Source: Rhodococcus rhodnii (lineage in GTDB: Bacteria; Actinomycetota; Actinomycetes; Mycobacteriales; Pseudonocardiaceae). Taken from it: DNA of 64,000 nt. Under the pieces are notes generated by a model, which saw only the letters and a list, made by a program, of their open reading frames with translations, ran no database searches and was not told the origin of the DNA. A program made the position numbers and the translations under genes. Where the stretch lies: contig JOAA01000003.1 in assembly GCA_000720375.1 (NCBI GenBank), forward strand, positions 186,001 through 250,000, written 5' to 3'. Below are positions 43,173-51,856 of this stretch, piece after piece; position 1 is the stretch's first letter; every line of letters begins with the position of its first letter.

Positions 43173-45374
43173 GTGACCGTCCCTCGTCTCGTCAACGATC
43201 TCGCGCTCGGCGTGCGGCTGGCCGTCGGGAGCGGCCGGAATTCCCTGGTACGACTGGCTTTGACGGCGATCGGCGTCGGACTCGGGGTGATGGTTCTGCT
43301 CGTCGCGGCCGCCGTGCCGCACATGATCGACGCGCGAAACGAGCGCGGTTCAGCCCGTACTGCGGGCTCAGGCGAGCCTGTGCCTGGCGTCGATCTGGTG
43401 TACGCGGTCCAGCGGTCGGACGAGTTCCAGGGCCGCGGGATACAGGGCTATCTCGTCGCTCCGACCGGTCCCCGGGCACCGCACGCACCTGGCGTCGACC
43501 GGCTGCCCGCGCCAGGTCAGGCTGTCCTGTCACCGGCGTTGGCCCGGCTGCTCGAGTCGCCGGACGGCGAGATGCTGCGGCCACGATTCGGCCAGCAGAT
43601 CATCGGCACGATCGGCCCGGATGGCCTGACCGGACCGAACGAGCTGTACTTCTACATCGGGTCGGACAGCGCTTCCGCGATGCCCGGTTCGGCGCAGATC
43701 AGCCAGTTCGGCACGCCGTGGCCAGGACGCGGTCTGACCACAGTGGAATGGCTGCTGGTCGTGCTCGGCGCGACGTCGTTCCTGATCCCGGTGATCGTGT
43801 TCGTGGCCACCAGCACCCGGCTCGCCGCGTCGGTCCGGGACCGGCGGCTGGCCGCGTTGCGGCTGATCGGTGCGGGCAGCGCGCAGGTCCGGCGGATCGC
43901 CGCGGGTGAGGCGTTCGTCGGCGCCATCGCCGGGCTGTTCGTCGGTGCCGGCTTGTTCTTCTTGGTACGCAGCCTCGTGCCGATGGTCACCGTGTCGGCG
44001 TTCCGTGGTGGCATCTTCGCCTCGGACGTTCGTCCAGACTGGCGCCTGGCTGTCCTGATCGCCGTGGGACTGCCCGCTTTGGCCGTCACCATCGCCATAA
44101 TGTCGTTGCGTCGCACGATCATCGAACCGCTGGGCGTGGTCCGGCGCGCGAGTACCGCACAGCGGACACTGTGGTGGCGGCTGATCCTGCCGCTCGCCGG
44201 TGGCACATTGCTGTTGGTGGCGCAGGATGGCCGCACATTCCCGCTGATCGCCGGGATCACGCTGCTCCTGCTGTCGGTGCCGGTACTGCTGCCGTGGATC
44301 GTGGAACTCGTGACCAACCGGATCAACGCGGGTGGGTCACCGGCTTTCCAGCTCGCTGTGCGCCGGTTGCAAATGGACACCGGCACAGCCGCCCGCGTCG
44401 TCGCCGGTGTCGCGGTCGTACTCGCCGGAGCGATCGCACTGCAGACGGTCTACGAACGCGCGAACAGAGAAACCACGCCACCCGGCCAAGGACAGATATC
44501 GGCCTCGTACTTCGCGAACTCACTCGCCCAAGTGGACGCGTTCGCTTCGGCGATCCGCAGCATCGACGGGCTGGCACACGTTCCGATCAGCACAAGCGGC
44601 CAGATTGTCAACTCCGCGAACGAGCAACAGTCCATAGTGGTCGAGTCATGTGACAGCATCCGCGTCAAGCCTTGCGTTGACGGCGAGGTCTTCGCCAGCT
44701 CGTCGGTCAAGGTGTCCCCCGGCGAGAACGTGCGGTTCGGCGAGGGCCGACCCGGCGCTCCACAGTGGACAATCCCGCGGCTGACCCGGATCGCCGGAGA
44801 CGACCCCCAGCTCCTGGTCACCCCGGGCGCGCTGGCCTCAGCCGGCGAAGTCGCGCTCTACTCGAACACGCACGTGCAGTCCACCGGCGATCCCGCGCTG
44901 ATCGAGCGGATGCGCAACACCGTCGGCCGCCTCGGCTGGAGCGGAGTCGTGTACGCACAGGGCACCAGCCGGGACACCAACTACCTGCTGATCAGCCGGA
45001 TCCTGCAGATCGGCGCGTTCATCACGCTGCTGATCGCCGTCGCGAGCCTGATCGTGGTGGCACTGGAACAGATGCGGGAACGCCGTCGTTCGCTTGCCGT
45101 GCTCACCGCGAACGGCGTCCCACGGTCCATTCTGGCCAGAGCTTTACTCTGGCAGACCAGCATTCCCGTCGCCGTGGCGGTGGCCGTCGCGACCGTCGCC
45201 GGGCTGGCCTTGGCCGCCATGCTGCTCACAGCCACCGGCCGCCCTGTCGACATCGACTGGACGAACGTGGCTCTCTTCGCTGGTGTCGCCCTCGGCTCAG
45301 TCCTGCTGGTCACCGCGCTCACGCTGCCCGCGCTGTGGCAGGCGACCAGCACTACAGCATTACGGGAAGTGTGA
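43173..45374 (+). CDS. FtsX-like ABC transporter permease
   Basis: A 733-residue membrane protein with the MacB/FtsX layout. A first membrane helix (ALTAIGVGLGVMVLLVAAAVP) is followed by an exodomain, a bundle of helices (~230-420, with GAIAGLFVGAGLFFLVRSL), a second exodomain and a final bundle (~620-730; ILQIGAFITLLIAVASLIVVALEQMRERRRSLAVLTANG). The conserved MRERRR...L..NG turn before the last helices is typical. I choose the GTG at 43173 because a -10 lies just upstream. The matching ATPase is not adjacent. Confidence 0.85.
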   Translation: MTVPRLVNDLALGVRLAVGSGRNSLVRLALTAIGVGLGVMVLLVAAAVPHMIDARNERGSARTAGSGEPVPGVDLVYAVQRSDEFQGRGIQGYLVAPTGPRAPHAPGVDRLPAPGQAVLSPALARLLESPDGEMLRPRFGQQIIGTIGPDGLTGPNELYFYIGSDSASAMPGSAQISQFGTPWPGRGLTTVEWLLVVLGATSFLIPVIVFVATSTRLAASVRDRRLAALRLIGAGSAQVRRIAAGEAFVGAIAGLFVGAGLFFLVRSLVPMVTVSAFRGGIFASDVRPDWRLAVLIAVGLPALAVTIAIMSLRRTIIEPLGVVRRASTAQRTLWWRLILPLAGGTLLLVAQDGRTFPLIAGITLLLLSVPVLLPWIVELVTNRINAGGSPAFQLAVRRLQMDTGTAARVVAGVAVVLAGAIALQTVYERANRETTPPGQGQISASYFANSLAQVDAFASAIRSIDGLAHVPISTSGQIVNSANEQQSIVVESCDSIRVKPCVDGEVFASSSVKVSPGENVRFGEGRPGAPQWTIPRLTRIAGDDPQLLVTPGALASAGEVALYSNTHVQSTGDPALIERMRNTVGRLGWSGVVYAQGTSRDTNYLLISRILQIGAFITLLIAVASLIVVALEQMRERRRSLAVLTANGVPRSILARALLWQTSIPVAVAVAVATVAGLALAAMLLTATGRPVDIDWTNVALFAGVALGSVLLVTALTLPALWQATSTTALREV

Positions 45375-45381
45375 GAGCCGG

Positions 45382-45915
45382 CTACTGGGCGCGAAGTCGC
45401 CGCGCGGCCAGCAGCAGGCTCACGGCGTCCGGTTCGACGTCTATGAAGAACAACGACTGGTCGGCCGAAGGATGGTCACCACCCCACGCCACAACGCCGT
45501 CGAGATCACTGACGATGGCACGGGCCGCGACCACCTGCGGGGCGAAGAACTGGGTGCCTCGCCGGATCCGGACGGCCGTGCCCGAAGCCAGGTTGGACTC
45601 CGGCAGCCAGTCCTTGACCGCACTGGGCGGGCACCAGCCGGTGACGTCACCGTCACGCAACTCGATCACTCCGGTGTGGACGCGGCGAATCACGTACGCC
45701 AGAACGGCTTCCACTTCACCTGTGCGAACCTGTGCTCCGCTGAGCGGGGTCCCGGGCACTGGACGGGTGTGAATCCGGCCATACGCGTCGGTCGCCAGCT
45801 CCATTTCCCAGCCGTTGAGCGACCTCGTCCCGGTCCGGACGGACTCGTGCCGGTCCCGCAGCCGGTTCAGGACCTCCTGCAGGTGTTGCGGTTTACGCGC
45901 CAGCGGCAATGTCAT
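45382..45915 (-). CDS. Hypothetical protein, possibly a degenerate M15-like fold
   Basis: A 177-residue soluble protein; the ATG at 45915 follows GAGGGTC. I do not recognise the family with confidence. The stretch VVAWGGDHPSADQSLFFIDV vaguely resembles the RWGGD...DxMHFE end of M15 D,D-carboxypeptidases, but the metal-binding His would be Phe. Another segment, GRIHTRPVPGTPLSG, lies mid-protein. It has no signal peptide. It ends seven bases from the convergent permease gene. Confidence 0.5.
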   Translation of the reverse strand: MTLPLARKPQHLQEVLNRLRDRHESVRTGTRSLNGWEMELATDAYGRIHTRPVPGTPLSGAQVRTGEVEAVLAYVIRRVHTGVIELRDGDVTGWCPPSAVKDWLPESNLASGTAVRIRRGTQFFAPQVVAARAIVSDLDGVVAWGGDHPSADQSLFFIDVEPDAVSLLLAARRLRAQ

Positions 45916-46048
45916 GACCCTCAGTCCCCCCAGTGAACCAGTGACATCGGTTGGCGCGACCCTGTCAGATGCCACTGCATCCCGGCTGCAGTCTCACGGA
46001 AGTGCACAGCTCAGCGGTAGTCTCTGCGACCAGGAAGGGAGCCCGCGG

Positions 46049-48985
46049 ATGCCTGAGGTCCGGTTTGGTGTGCTTGGGCCGGTCACGGCATGGCGCGGAA
46101 CCGAGATGGTCGGCCTCGGCCCCAGCAAATGCCGCCAGGTTCTGGGAATGCTCCTGCTGTACGCCAACCGCCGCGTGGACCGTGAGCAGATCATCGAGTG
46201 CGCGTGGGGCGCGACACCGCCGCGAAGCGCGATCAACCTCGTCCAGAAGTACGTCGGCGACGTGCGCCGCGCACTTGGTCTGGACGGCGATTCCCTGATC
46301 ACCGTGGGAACCGGCTATCTGCTGCGCGTGGCACCGGACCAACTCGACAGCACCCAGTTCTCCACCGACCTGGCGCACGCCAGGGAAACGAGGAACGGCG
46401 GCGACCTGGTCGGCGCCCGCCAAACGCTGGCCGACGCGATGGCGCTGTGGCGCGGGCCTGCGTTCAGCGGCATCGACACCCCCGCCGCGGACACCGAACG
46501 CGCGCGGCTTGACGAGTACCGGATCGGGGCCCTGGAGGACATCGCCGAGCTTGACCTGGTGCAGGGCGATCACGCGCTGGCGGTGGCGGAGTTGTCGCGG
46601 CTCGCGACCGAGCATCCGTATCGCGAACGGGTACGCGAGCTGCTGATGATCGCGTTGTACCGCAGCGGCCGTCAGGCTGACGCGTTGGCCGTCTACCAGG
46701 ACATTCAGCGGTTGCTCGTGGAGGAGCTGGGCGCCAATCCAGGGCATGGGCTGCAGCGCGTGCACGCGCAGATCCTGCGCGCGGACCCGGCATTGGCCGA
46801 AGGCGCCGCGCCACGGGAGCTGGAGTCGCTCCCGGTGTGCCAGCTGCCGGCCGACATCCCCGACTTCACCGGCCGGACCGAGCCGCTCAACGAGGTGCTC
46901 GACCTGCTGACCGGCGGCCGGACCGCGGTCGTCGTCGGTGCGCCGGGGACGGGGAAATCCACGCTGGCCGTGCGAGCGGCGCATCGCGCGCGGGAGATGT
47001 TCCCGGACGGGCAGCTGTACCTGGACCTGGCCGGAACCGCGGACGTGCCAAGGGACCCGGCGATGATGCTGGCCGAGCTGTTGCGGGCGCTTGGTGTCAG
47101 CGACGCGGTCATGCCGGACGGCCTGCACGAGCGGGCGGCGCTGTACCGGTCCACGCTCGCCGGCCGTCAGATGCTGGTGCTGTTGGACGACGCCGCCGGA
47201 GCGCACCAGGTGCGTCCGTTGCTGCCGCCGTCCGGTGGATGCGCGGCGCTGGTGACCAGCAGGCACCTGCTGGCCGACCTGACCAGCGCGCACCACGTCG
47301 AACTGGACGTCCTGCCCAGCGACGACGCCCGTGAGCTGCTCGCGGGCATTGTCGGCAGGGCGCGGGTCAACCGGGAGCCCGAGCAGGCAGCCGCCATCGT
47401 CGAGCTGTGCGGGCATCTGCCACTGGCCATCCGGATCGCCGGTGCCCGGCTGGCCAGCAGACAGGCGTGGACACTGCAAGTCCTGCAAGACCGGCTGGAG
47501 GACGAGTCACGGCGGCTGCGCGAGCTGCGCGTCGGCGATCTGGACATCCGGGCGAACTTCGACCTGAGCGTCCGGATGGTGCCCGACGACAGCGCCCGCG
47601 CGTTCCGGCTGATGGGCCTGCTCGGCGCGGAAACCCTGCCGGGCTGGGTGATCGGCGCGTTGATCGACCAGCACGACGCCGACGACGTACTCGACGCGTT
47701 GGTGGACGCCAACTTGGTGCGTCTGATGGACACCGACAACGTGGGACAACCGCGGTACCGGCTGCACGACTTGCTGCGGACATACGCAGCCAAAGCGGCG
47801 GAGGAGCACTACTCGCTGGACGAGCGGCGCGCTGCCGTGCAACGGGTCCTCGCGGCATGGCTCGCGCTGGCCGAACAGGCGCGGGATCTGTTCTACCCCA
47901 GCCTTTTCGAGCCGACGCCGGGGACCGCGCCGCGCTGGAAACCGGACTACGCCGTCGTCGACCCGGTAGCGTGGTTCGACGTCGAGCGCGGCAGGCTGCT
48001 GCACGCGATACAGCTCGCGGTCGACTGGGACCTGGACGAGCTCGCGTGGGAGCTCGCCGTCGCCGCCGTGCCGTACTACGACCACCGGAGTCTTTATCAG
48101 GATTGGACGCGAAGCCACCGGGTCGCGCTCGCGGCAACGCGCGCGGCAGGCAACAGCCACGGGGAAGCCGTGTTGTTGCATGGCCTCGGCCAGGTCCACA
48201 TCTACCGGGACGAGGACGCCAAAGCGCTGCGGTCGTTGAAACGCAGCCTGGAGGTGCACCGCGAAACCGGGGACAAGCGCGGCATGGCGCTTGCCCTGGC
48301 AGGCCTGGCGACCATGCGGCGCGTGCACGGCAACTACGACCTCGCGCTGGGTGACGCGTGCACGGCCTTGAACCTCTTCGTCGAGGTGGGACACCGGCAC
48401 GCCGAAGCGCAGCTGCGTAGCGCCATCGGCCTGATCCAGCTCGAACAGGGCAACCTCGACGACGCCCGCGACTGGATCGACAGCGGCCTGCGCGTGGCCC
48501 GCGAACTGCGCGACCGCCACCGGCAGGCGGTGATCCTGCGTAATTCAAGCAAGTACTACCAGGCAAGCGGCGATACGGCAGCGGCCTTGCGCTGCCTGAC
48601 AAGGTCGTTGACGATCTTCAAGGAGATCGACGACGAGCGCTGCGCGGCCTATGCGGAGCAACGAATCGGCGGCGTCTACGCACAGCTCGACGACCATTCC
48701 CGCGCGCGATGCGCGTTGGAACGCGCGGCCGACGTGTTCTACGTCAACGGCGACCGGCGCAACGAAGCCGAATGCTGGCAACAACTCGGCGAACTGGACG
48801 TGCGGCACGGCGAGTCGGAAGCCGCCCACAGGCACCTGGGCATGGCCCTGGAGCTCTGGCAGGCGATCGACCAAGCCGACCGGGCCGCGGCGGTCGAGAA
48901 AGCACTGGAGGAGATCAGTCAGCCGCGAGTCGTTACGGGCACGGCTGAAACGGTGCTGATCTTCGAGCGCGAACCGCCGCGGTGA
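46049..48985 (+). CDS. SARP/AfsR-type transcriptional regulator (BTAD, NB-ARC, TPR)
   Basis: A 978-residue activator. Residues ~1-95 are the OmpR-like DNA-binding domain (VRFGVLGPVTAWRG, RQVLGMLLLYANRRVDREQIIECAWG). Residues ~100-245 are the BTAD (RARLDEYRIGALEDIAELDL, ALAVYQDIQRLLVEELGANPG). The NB-ARC ATPase has a P-loop VVGAPGTGKSTLA (near 295) and MLVLLDDAAGA. The last ~300 residues are TPRs (ALAGLATMRRVHGNYDLALGD). SARPs turn on secondary-metabolite genes in actinomycetes; its target is not evident here. The ATG at 46049 follows GGAAGGGAG. Confidence 0.9.
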   Translation: MPEVRFGVLGPVTAWRGTEMVGLGPSKCRQVLGMLLLYANRRVDREQIIECAWGATPPRSAINLVQKYVGDVRRALGLDGDSLITVGTGYLLRVAPDQLDSTQFSTDLAHARETRNGGDLVGARQTLADAMALWRGPAFSGIDTPAADTERARLDEYRIGALEDIAELDLVQGDHALAVAELSRLATEHPYRERVRELLMIALYRSGRQADALAVYQDIQRLLVEELGANPGHGLQRVHAQILRADPALAEGAAPRELESLPVCQLPADIPDFTGRTEPLNEVLDLLTGGRTAVVVGAPGTGKSTLAVRAAHRAREMFPDGQLYLDLAGTADVPRDPAMMLAELLRALGVSDAVMPDGLHERAALYRSTLAGRQMLVLLDDAAGAHQVRPLLPPSGGCAALVTSRHLLADLTSAHHVELDVLPSDDARELLAGIVGRARVNREPEQAAAIVELCGHLPLAIRIAGARLASRQAWTLQVLQDRLEDESRRLRELRVGDLDIRANFDLSVRMVPDDSARAFRLMGLLGAETLPGWVIGALIDQHDADDVLDALVDANLVRLMDTDNVGQPRYRLHDLLRTYAAKAAEEHYSLDERRAAVQRVLAAWLALAEQARDLFYPSLFEPTPGTAPRWKPDYAVVDPVAWFDVERGRLLHAIQLAVDWDLDELAWELAVAAVPYYDHRSLYQDWTRSHRVALAATRAAGNSHGEAVLLHGLGQVHIYRDEDAKALRSLKRSLEVHRETGDKRGMALALAGLATMRRVHGNYDLALGDACTALNLFVEVGHRHAEAQLRSAIGLIQLEQGNLDDARDWIDSGLRVARELRDRHRQAVILRNSSKYYQASGDTAAALRCLTRSLTIFKEIDDERCAAYAEQRIGGVYAQLDDHSRARCALERAADVFYVNGDRRNEAECWQQLGELDVRHGESEAAHRHLGMALELWQAIDQADRAAAVEKALEEISQPRVVTGTAETVLIFEREPPR

Positions 48986-49029
48986 GCTACGGTCGTGCCC
49001 TCGGTGTGAAAGACTGGGGGCTGGACACT

Positions 49030-49710
49030 ATGGACACCATCGAGGCCAAGCGGATCGAGGCCACGAACTACGAGCGCTACCAGATGGCGACCGGCTACGG
49101 CTGGCAGTTCTGGGCGGACGTGCCCGCGTTGCTGGACCGGTGGCAGGTGCTGCCGTTCAACCAGCGCGGCGACAAGCGGCTGGCGTTCGGCGTGGTCCAG
49201 GGCAACTACCAGGGCCTGCCGTTCACCGTGTTCGACTTCCACCGGCGTCCCGTGGTCACGAGCGTCCACACGCGATGGACCAACAAGAAGGTCAACGAGC
49301 TCGACACGATCACCATCGACAGCGTCTGGGTGATCACGCTGCCGGTCGCGATGCCGTTCTTCCAGATCGTCGGGGACACCGAGCCGACGTTCGACACCGA
49401 GCACTACCCCGAGCCGCCGACGCCGGACCGCAAGTTCAACCGCTGGTACAAGATGATCGACACCGACCCGAACGTCGCCATGCGGATCCTCACCCCGCCG
49501 CTGTGCGCCGCGATGCGCCAGCTCAAGCTGCACAACTGGTCGCTGGTCGGCAACGAGCTGCTCTACGTCGAGCACCCGATCTTCGGCCGGACCAAGCCGG
49601 ACGAGATCGTCGAGACCCTCGGCAAACTCGCCCAGCTGGTCCCACTGCTGCCCATGCACCAGCCCATGCCGCAGCAGTACCCGCCCCAGGGTTACCCGCC
49701 CCGTTACTGA
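49030..49710 (+). CDS. Conserved hypothetical protein (DUF3137-like)
   Basis: A 226-residue protein. The ATG at 49030 has GGGGGCTGG upstream; a GTG at 48982, overlapping the SARP stop, is an alternative giving 16 more residues. The segment RLAFGVVQGNYQGLPFTVFDF resembles proteins that sort with DUF3137. The C-terminus is Pro/Gln/Tyr-rich (MPQQYPPQGYPPRY). No signal peptide is seen. It could be translated with the SARP gene. Function unknown. Confidence 0.65.
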   Translation: MDTIEAKRIEATNYERYQMATGYGWQFWADVPALLDRWQVLPFNQRGDKRLAFGVVQGNYQGLPFTVFDFHRRPVVTSVHTRWTNKKVNELDTITIDSVWVITLPVAMPFFQIVGDTEPTFDTEHYPEPPTPDRKFNRWYKMIDTDPNVAMRILTPPLCAAMRQLKLHNWSLVGNELLYVEHPIFGRTKPDEIVETLGKLAQLVPLLPMHQPMPQQYPPQGYPPRY

Positions 49711-49720
49711 GTGAGCTGGT

Positions 49721-50272
49721 TCAGTCGACGGATGCTTCTGACCACACGCGGCTGAGGATCTCGTCCACGGTCTGCTCGGGCGTCTGGTCGGAGGTGTCCA
49801 GCCACAGCCCGATCTTGGGCGTGTCCTCGCGCAGGCCCTTGTCCAGCAACTCGATCGTCCACTGGTCGTACGTGTCCGCTTTGGACCTGCCCATTTCCCT
49901 GGCCAGAACGGCCTCCGGCCGCGGCGCGAGCACGACGACAAGCAACGGCCGCTGCCTGATCATGTGCACCATCTCGCTCAGCGGCTCGCCGAGGATGACG
50001 TCCTGCGCCACCGCCGTGAAGCCTTCACGGAAGTACTCGTCGCACGCCATCGCGGTCAGCTTGTACCGCAACCGGAGCTGCCGCCACGCCTCGTCGGACG
50101 GGTCGGGCGTCATGTCCTCACGACCGTTGACGATCATGCGCCGGAACGAGTCGCCGCGCACATGCACCGACCGCTCCAGCCGCTCGGCCAGCAGCTGCGC
50201 GATGGTCGACTTGCCCGCTGCCTGGATCCCGGTGATCAGGATGATCGCCTGTTGGGTCATAAGGGACATCAT
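49721..50272 (-). CDS. P-loop kinase-like ATPase
   Basis: A 183-residue protein of the small kinase fold (chloramphenicol-phosphotransferase or zeta-toxin-like). Walker A is GIQAAGKST near the N-terminus; HVRGDSFRRMI and VVVLAPRPEAVLAREMGR fit substrate and lid regions. The start is uncertain (ATGs at 50272, 50269 and 50260), none with a strong ribosome site. The substrate is unknown; no antitoxin-like partner is seen. Confidence 0.75.
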   Translation of the reverse strand: MMSLMTQQAIILITGIQAAGKSTIAQLLAERLERSVHVRGDSFRRMIVNGREDMTPDPSDEAWRQLRLRYKLTAMACDEYFREGFTAVAQDVILGEPLSEMVHMIRQRPLLVVVLAPRPEAVLAREMGRSKADTYDQWTIELLDKGLREDTPKIGLWLDTSDQTPEQTVDEILSRVWSEASVD

Positions 50273-50277
50273 GCCCA

Positions 50278-51345
50278 CTAGCGCAACGGGATTCGGACGA
50301 CCTTGCCGGTACCAGGGCATACGCCGCAGTCGGAGACGTAGGCGGCGCCGTCCCGCAGGGCGAGTCCGCCCGGTCCGGTGAGCGCGGTCGTGACGACCTG
50401 GTGCGAGCCGTCCTGCTTGACCTTGATCAACGCCCCGGTCATGTCACCGGAAAGCAGGCCGTTGTGCGCGATTTCCAGGACGTACAGCGTGCCGTCACGG
50501 TCGAACGCCAGGTCGACGACATTGGTGAATCCGGTGGCGTGCACGGTCGGCGCCTGGCCGGGCACCACGCGGAAAACGCTTGCGCGGCCGACCGGGAACG
50601 GGAATCCGGTGAGCTGGCTGACGTAGTAGGCACCGTCCGGTCCCTGGACCACGGCTGTCGGCACGGCCTGCGACGGGATCTTCGTTCCGGGCGGCAGTCC
50701 CGGCGCGTCGACCAGCTGGCTCGGGAAGACCGCGAGCGTGGACACGGTGCCGTTGGGCGCGACCTTCACCAGCGAATTCCCTGCCGCGTCAGCCACCGCC
50801 GCCCCAGCCGATGTCAGCGCCACAGAGTTCGGGTTGGTTTCCGCACCCGCGCCATCGGGATCAGCTTGTCCCTCATAGCCGGCGATGTCGGCGAGCCTGA
50901 CCACGCGTCCGCCCGCCGCGAGCAGCAGACGGCCCGCGGTCTGGCCCGCACCAGGCAATTCGTCGCGCTTCGCGGGCGCGGTGGCCAGTCCGACGGTGAA
51001 AACCGGGAAGTCACCGACGACCGTGACGTCCGACGGCCCCATCGCCTGGGTGCCGTTCGGCGCGGCAATGGACGAAAGCCCTTGTACCACACGCTTTTGC
51101 TGCCCGCGACTGACCTTGGTGATCGCACCGGACGCACCGAAACAGACATCCCCGCCTTCCGGACCGGGGAAGCACGGTCCCGCGCCACCACGGCCCGCTT
51201 CGGCTACGTACAGCGTCCCGTCGTGCGCGAAAGCCAAACCACGCGGATTGTCCAAGCCTGAGGCCACTGTCGTGGCTCCCTGCGCCATCACCGGTGTTGG
51301 AACAAGGGTGAGCAGTCCGGCCGCGAGCGCGGCAAGCGTTCTCAT
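50278..51345 (-). CDS. Secreted ScyD/ScyE-like beta-propeller protein
   Basis: A 355-residue exported protein; the ATG at 51345 is preceded by GAAGGGGACC and gives a signal peptide (RTLAALAAGLLTLVPTPVMA). The body has repeating GxLYVxE patterns (GLDNPRGLAFAHDGTLYVAEAGRGG, NVVDLAFDRDGTLYVLEIAHNG, GGLALRDGAAYVSDCG), typical of the SMP-30/NHL-like ScyD/ScyE family. The name comes from the cyanobacterial scytonemin locus; the role here is unknown. A close paralogue lies at 51849-52907. Confidence 0.82.
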   Translation of the reverse strand: MRTLAALAAGLLTLVPTPVMAQGATTVASGLDNPRGLAFAHDGTLYVAEAGRGGAGPCFPGPEGGDVCFGASGAITKVSRGQQKRVVQGLSSIAAPNGTQAMGPSDVTVVGDFPVFTVGLATAPAKRDELPGAGQTAGRLLLAAGGRVVRLADIAGYEGQADPDGAGAETNPNSVALTSAGAAVADAAGNSLVKVAPNGTVSTLAVFPSQLVDAPGLPPGTKIPSQAVPTAVVQGPDGAYYVSQLTGFPFPVGRASVFRVVPGQAPTVHATGFTNVVDLAFDRDGTLYVLEIAHNGLLSGDMTGALIKVKQDGSHQVVTTALTGPGGLALRDGAAYVSDCGVCPGTGKVVRIPLR

Positions 51346-51472
51346 CTGACGGTCCCCTTCCGCTGAACAGCAGTCCACGTCAGGGAATACCGGCACTCTC
51401 GGCCCCGCTTCAGCCCCTTTCGACCCCTACCAAGCGATTCGCGGCACTCATGCTGTGCCGTAGCCTCGGCCT

Positions 51473-51856
51473 ATGACCGTCCCGGACGAGATTCTCACGC
51501 GATTGCGCGAAGTCTGCCTGGCACTGCCGGAGGCGTACGAGGAAGAGGCGTGGCTCGGGACCCGGTGGCGGATCCGGAAGAAGACTTTCGCGCACGTGCT
51601 CTACGTCGAGGGCGGCAGGCCACCGTGGTTCGCGGATGTCATCGACGGTGACGGCCTCGTCCTGACGTTCCGTGCGTCACCGGAGGAACTGCACGCGCTG
51701 ACCAACGCCGGGCACCCGTTCTACAAGACTGTCTGGCCCGACGACATGATCGCCATGATGCTCGGTGATCACATCGACTGGGATGAGATCACCGAGCTCA
51801 TGACGGATTCCTATCGCGTGATGGCCCCGAAGTCGCTGGCCAAGCGGCTTACTTGA
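51473..51856 (+). CDS. MmcQ/YjbR family protein
   Basis: A 127-residue protein of the YjbR fold (CyaY-like). Family marks are ALPEAYEEEAWLGTRWRIRKKTFAHV near the N-terminus and HIDWDEITELMTDSYRVMAPK at the end. These small proteins are sometimes called DNA-binding, but function is not established. Its last eight bases overlap the convergent ScyD-like gene. Confidence 0.85.
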   Translation: MTVPDEILTRLREVCLALPEAYEEEAWLGTRWRIRKKTFAHVLYVEGGRPPWFADVIDGDGLVLTFRASPEELHALTNAGHPFYKTVWPDDMIAMMLGDHIDWDEITELMTDSYRVMAPKSLAKRLT

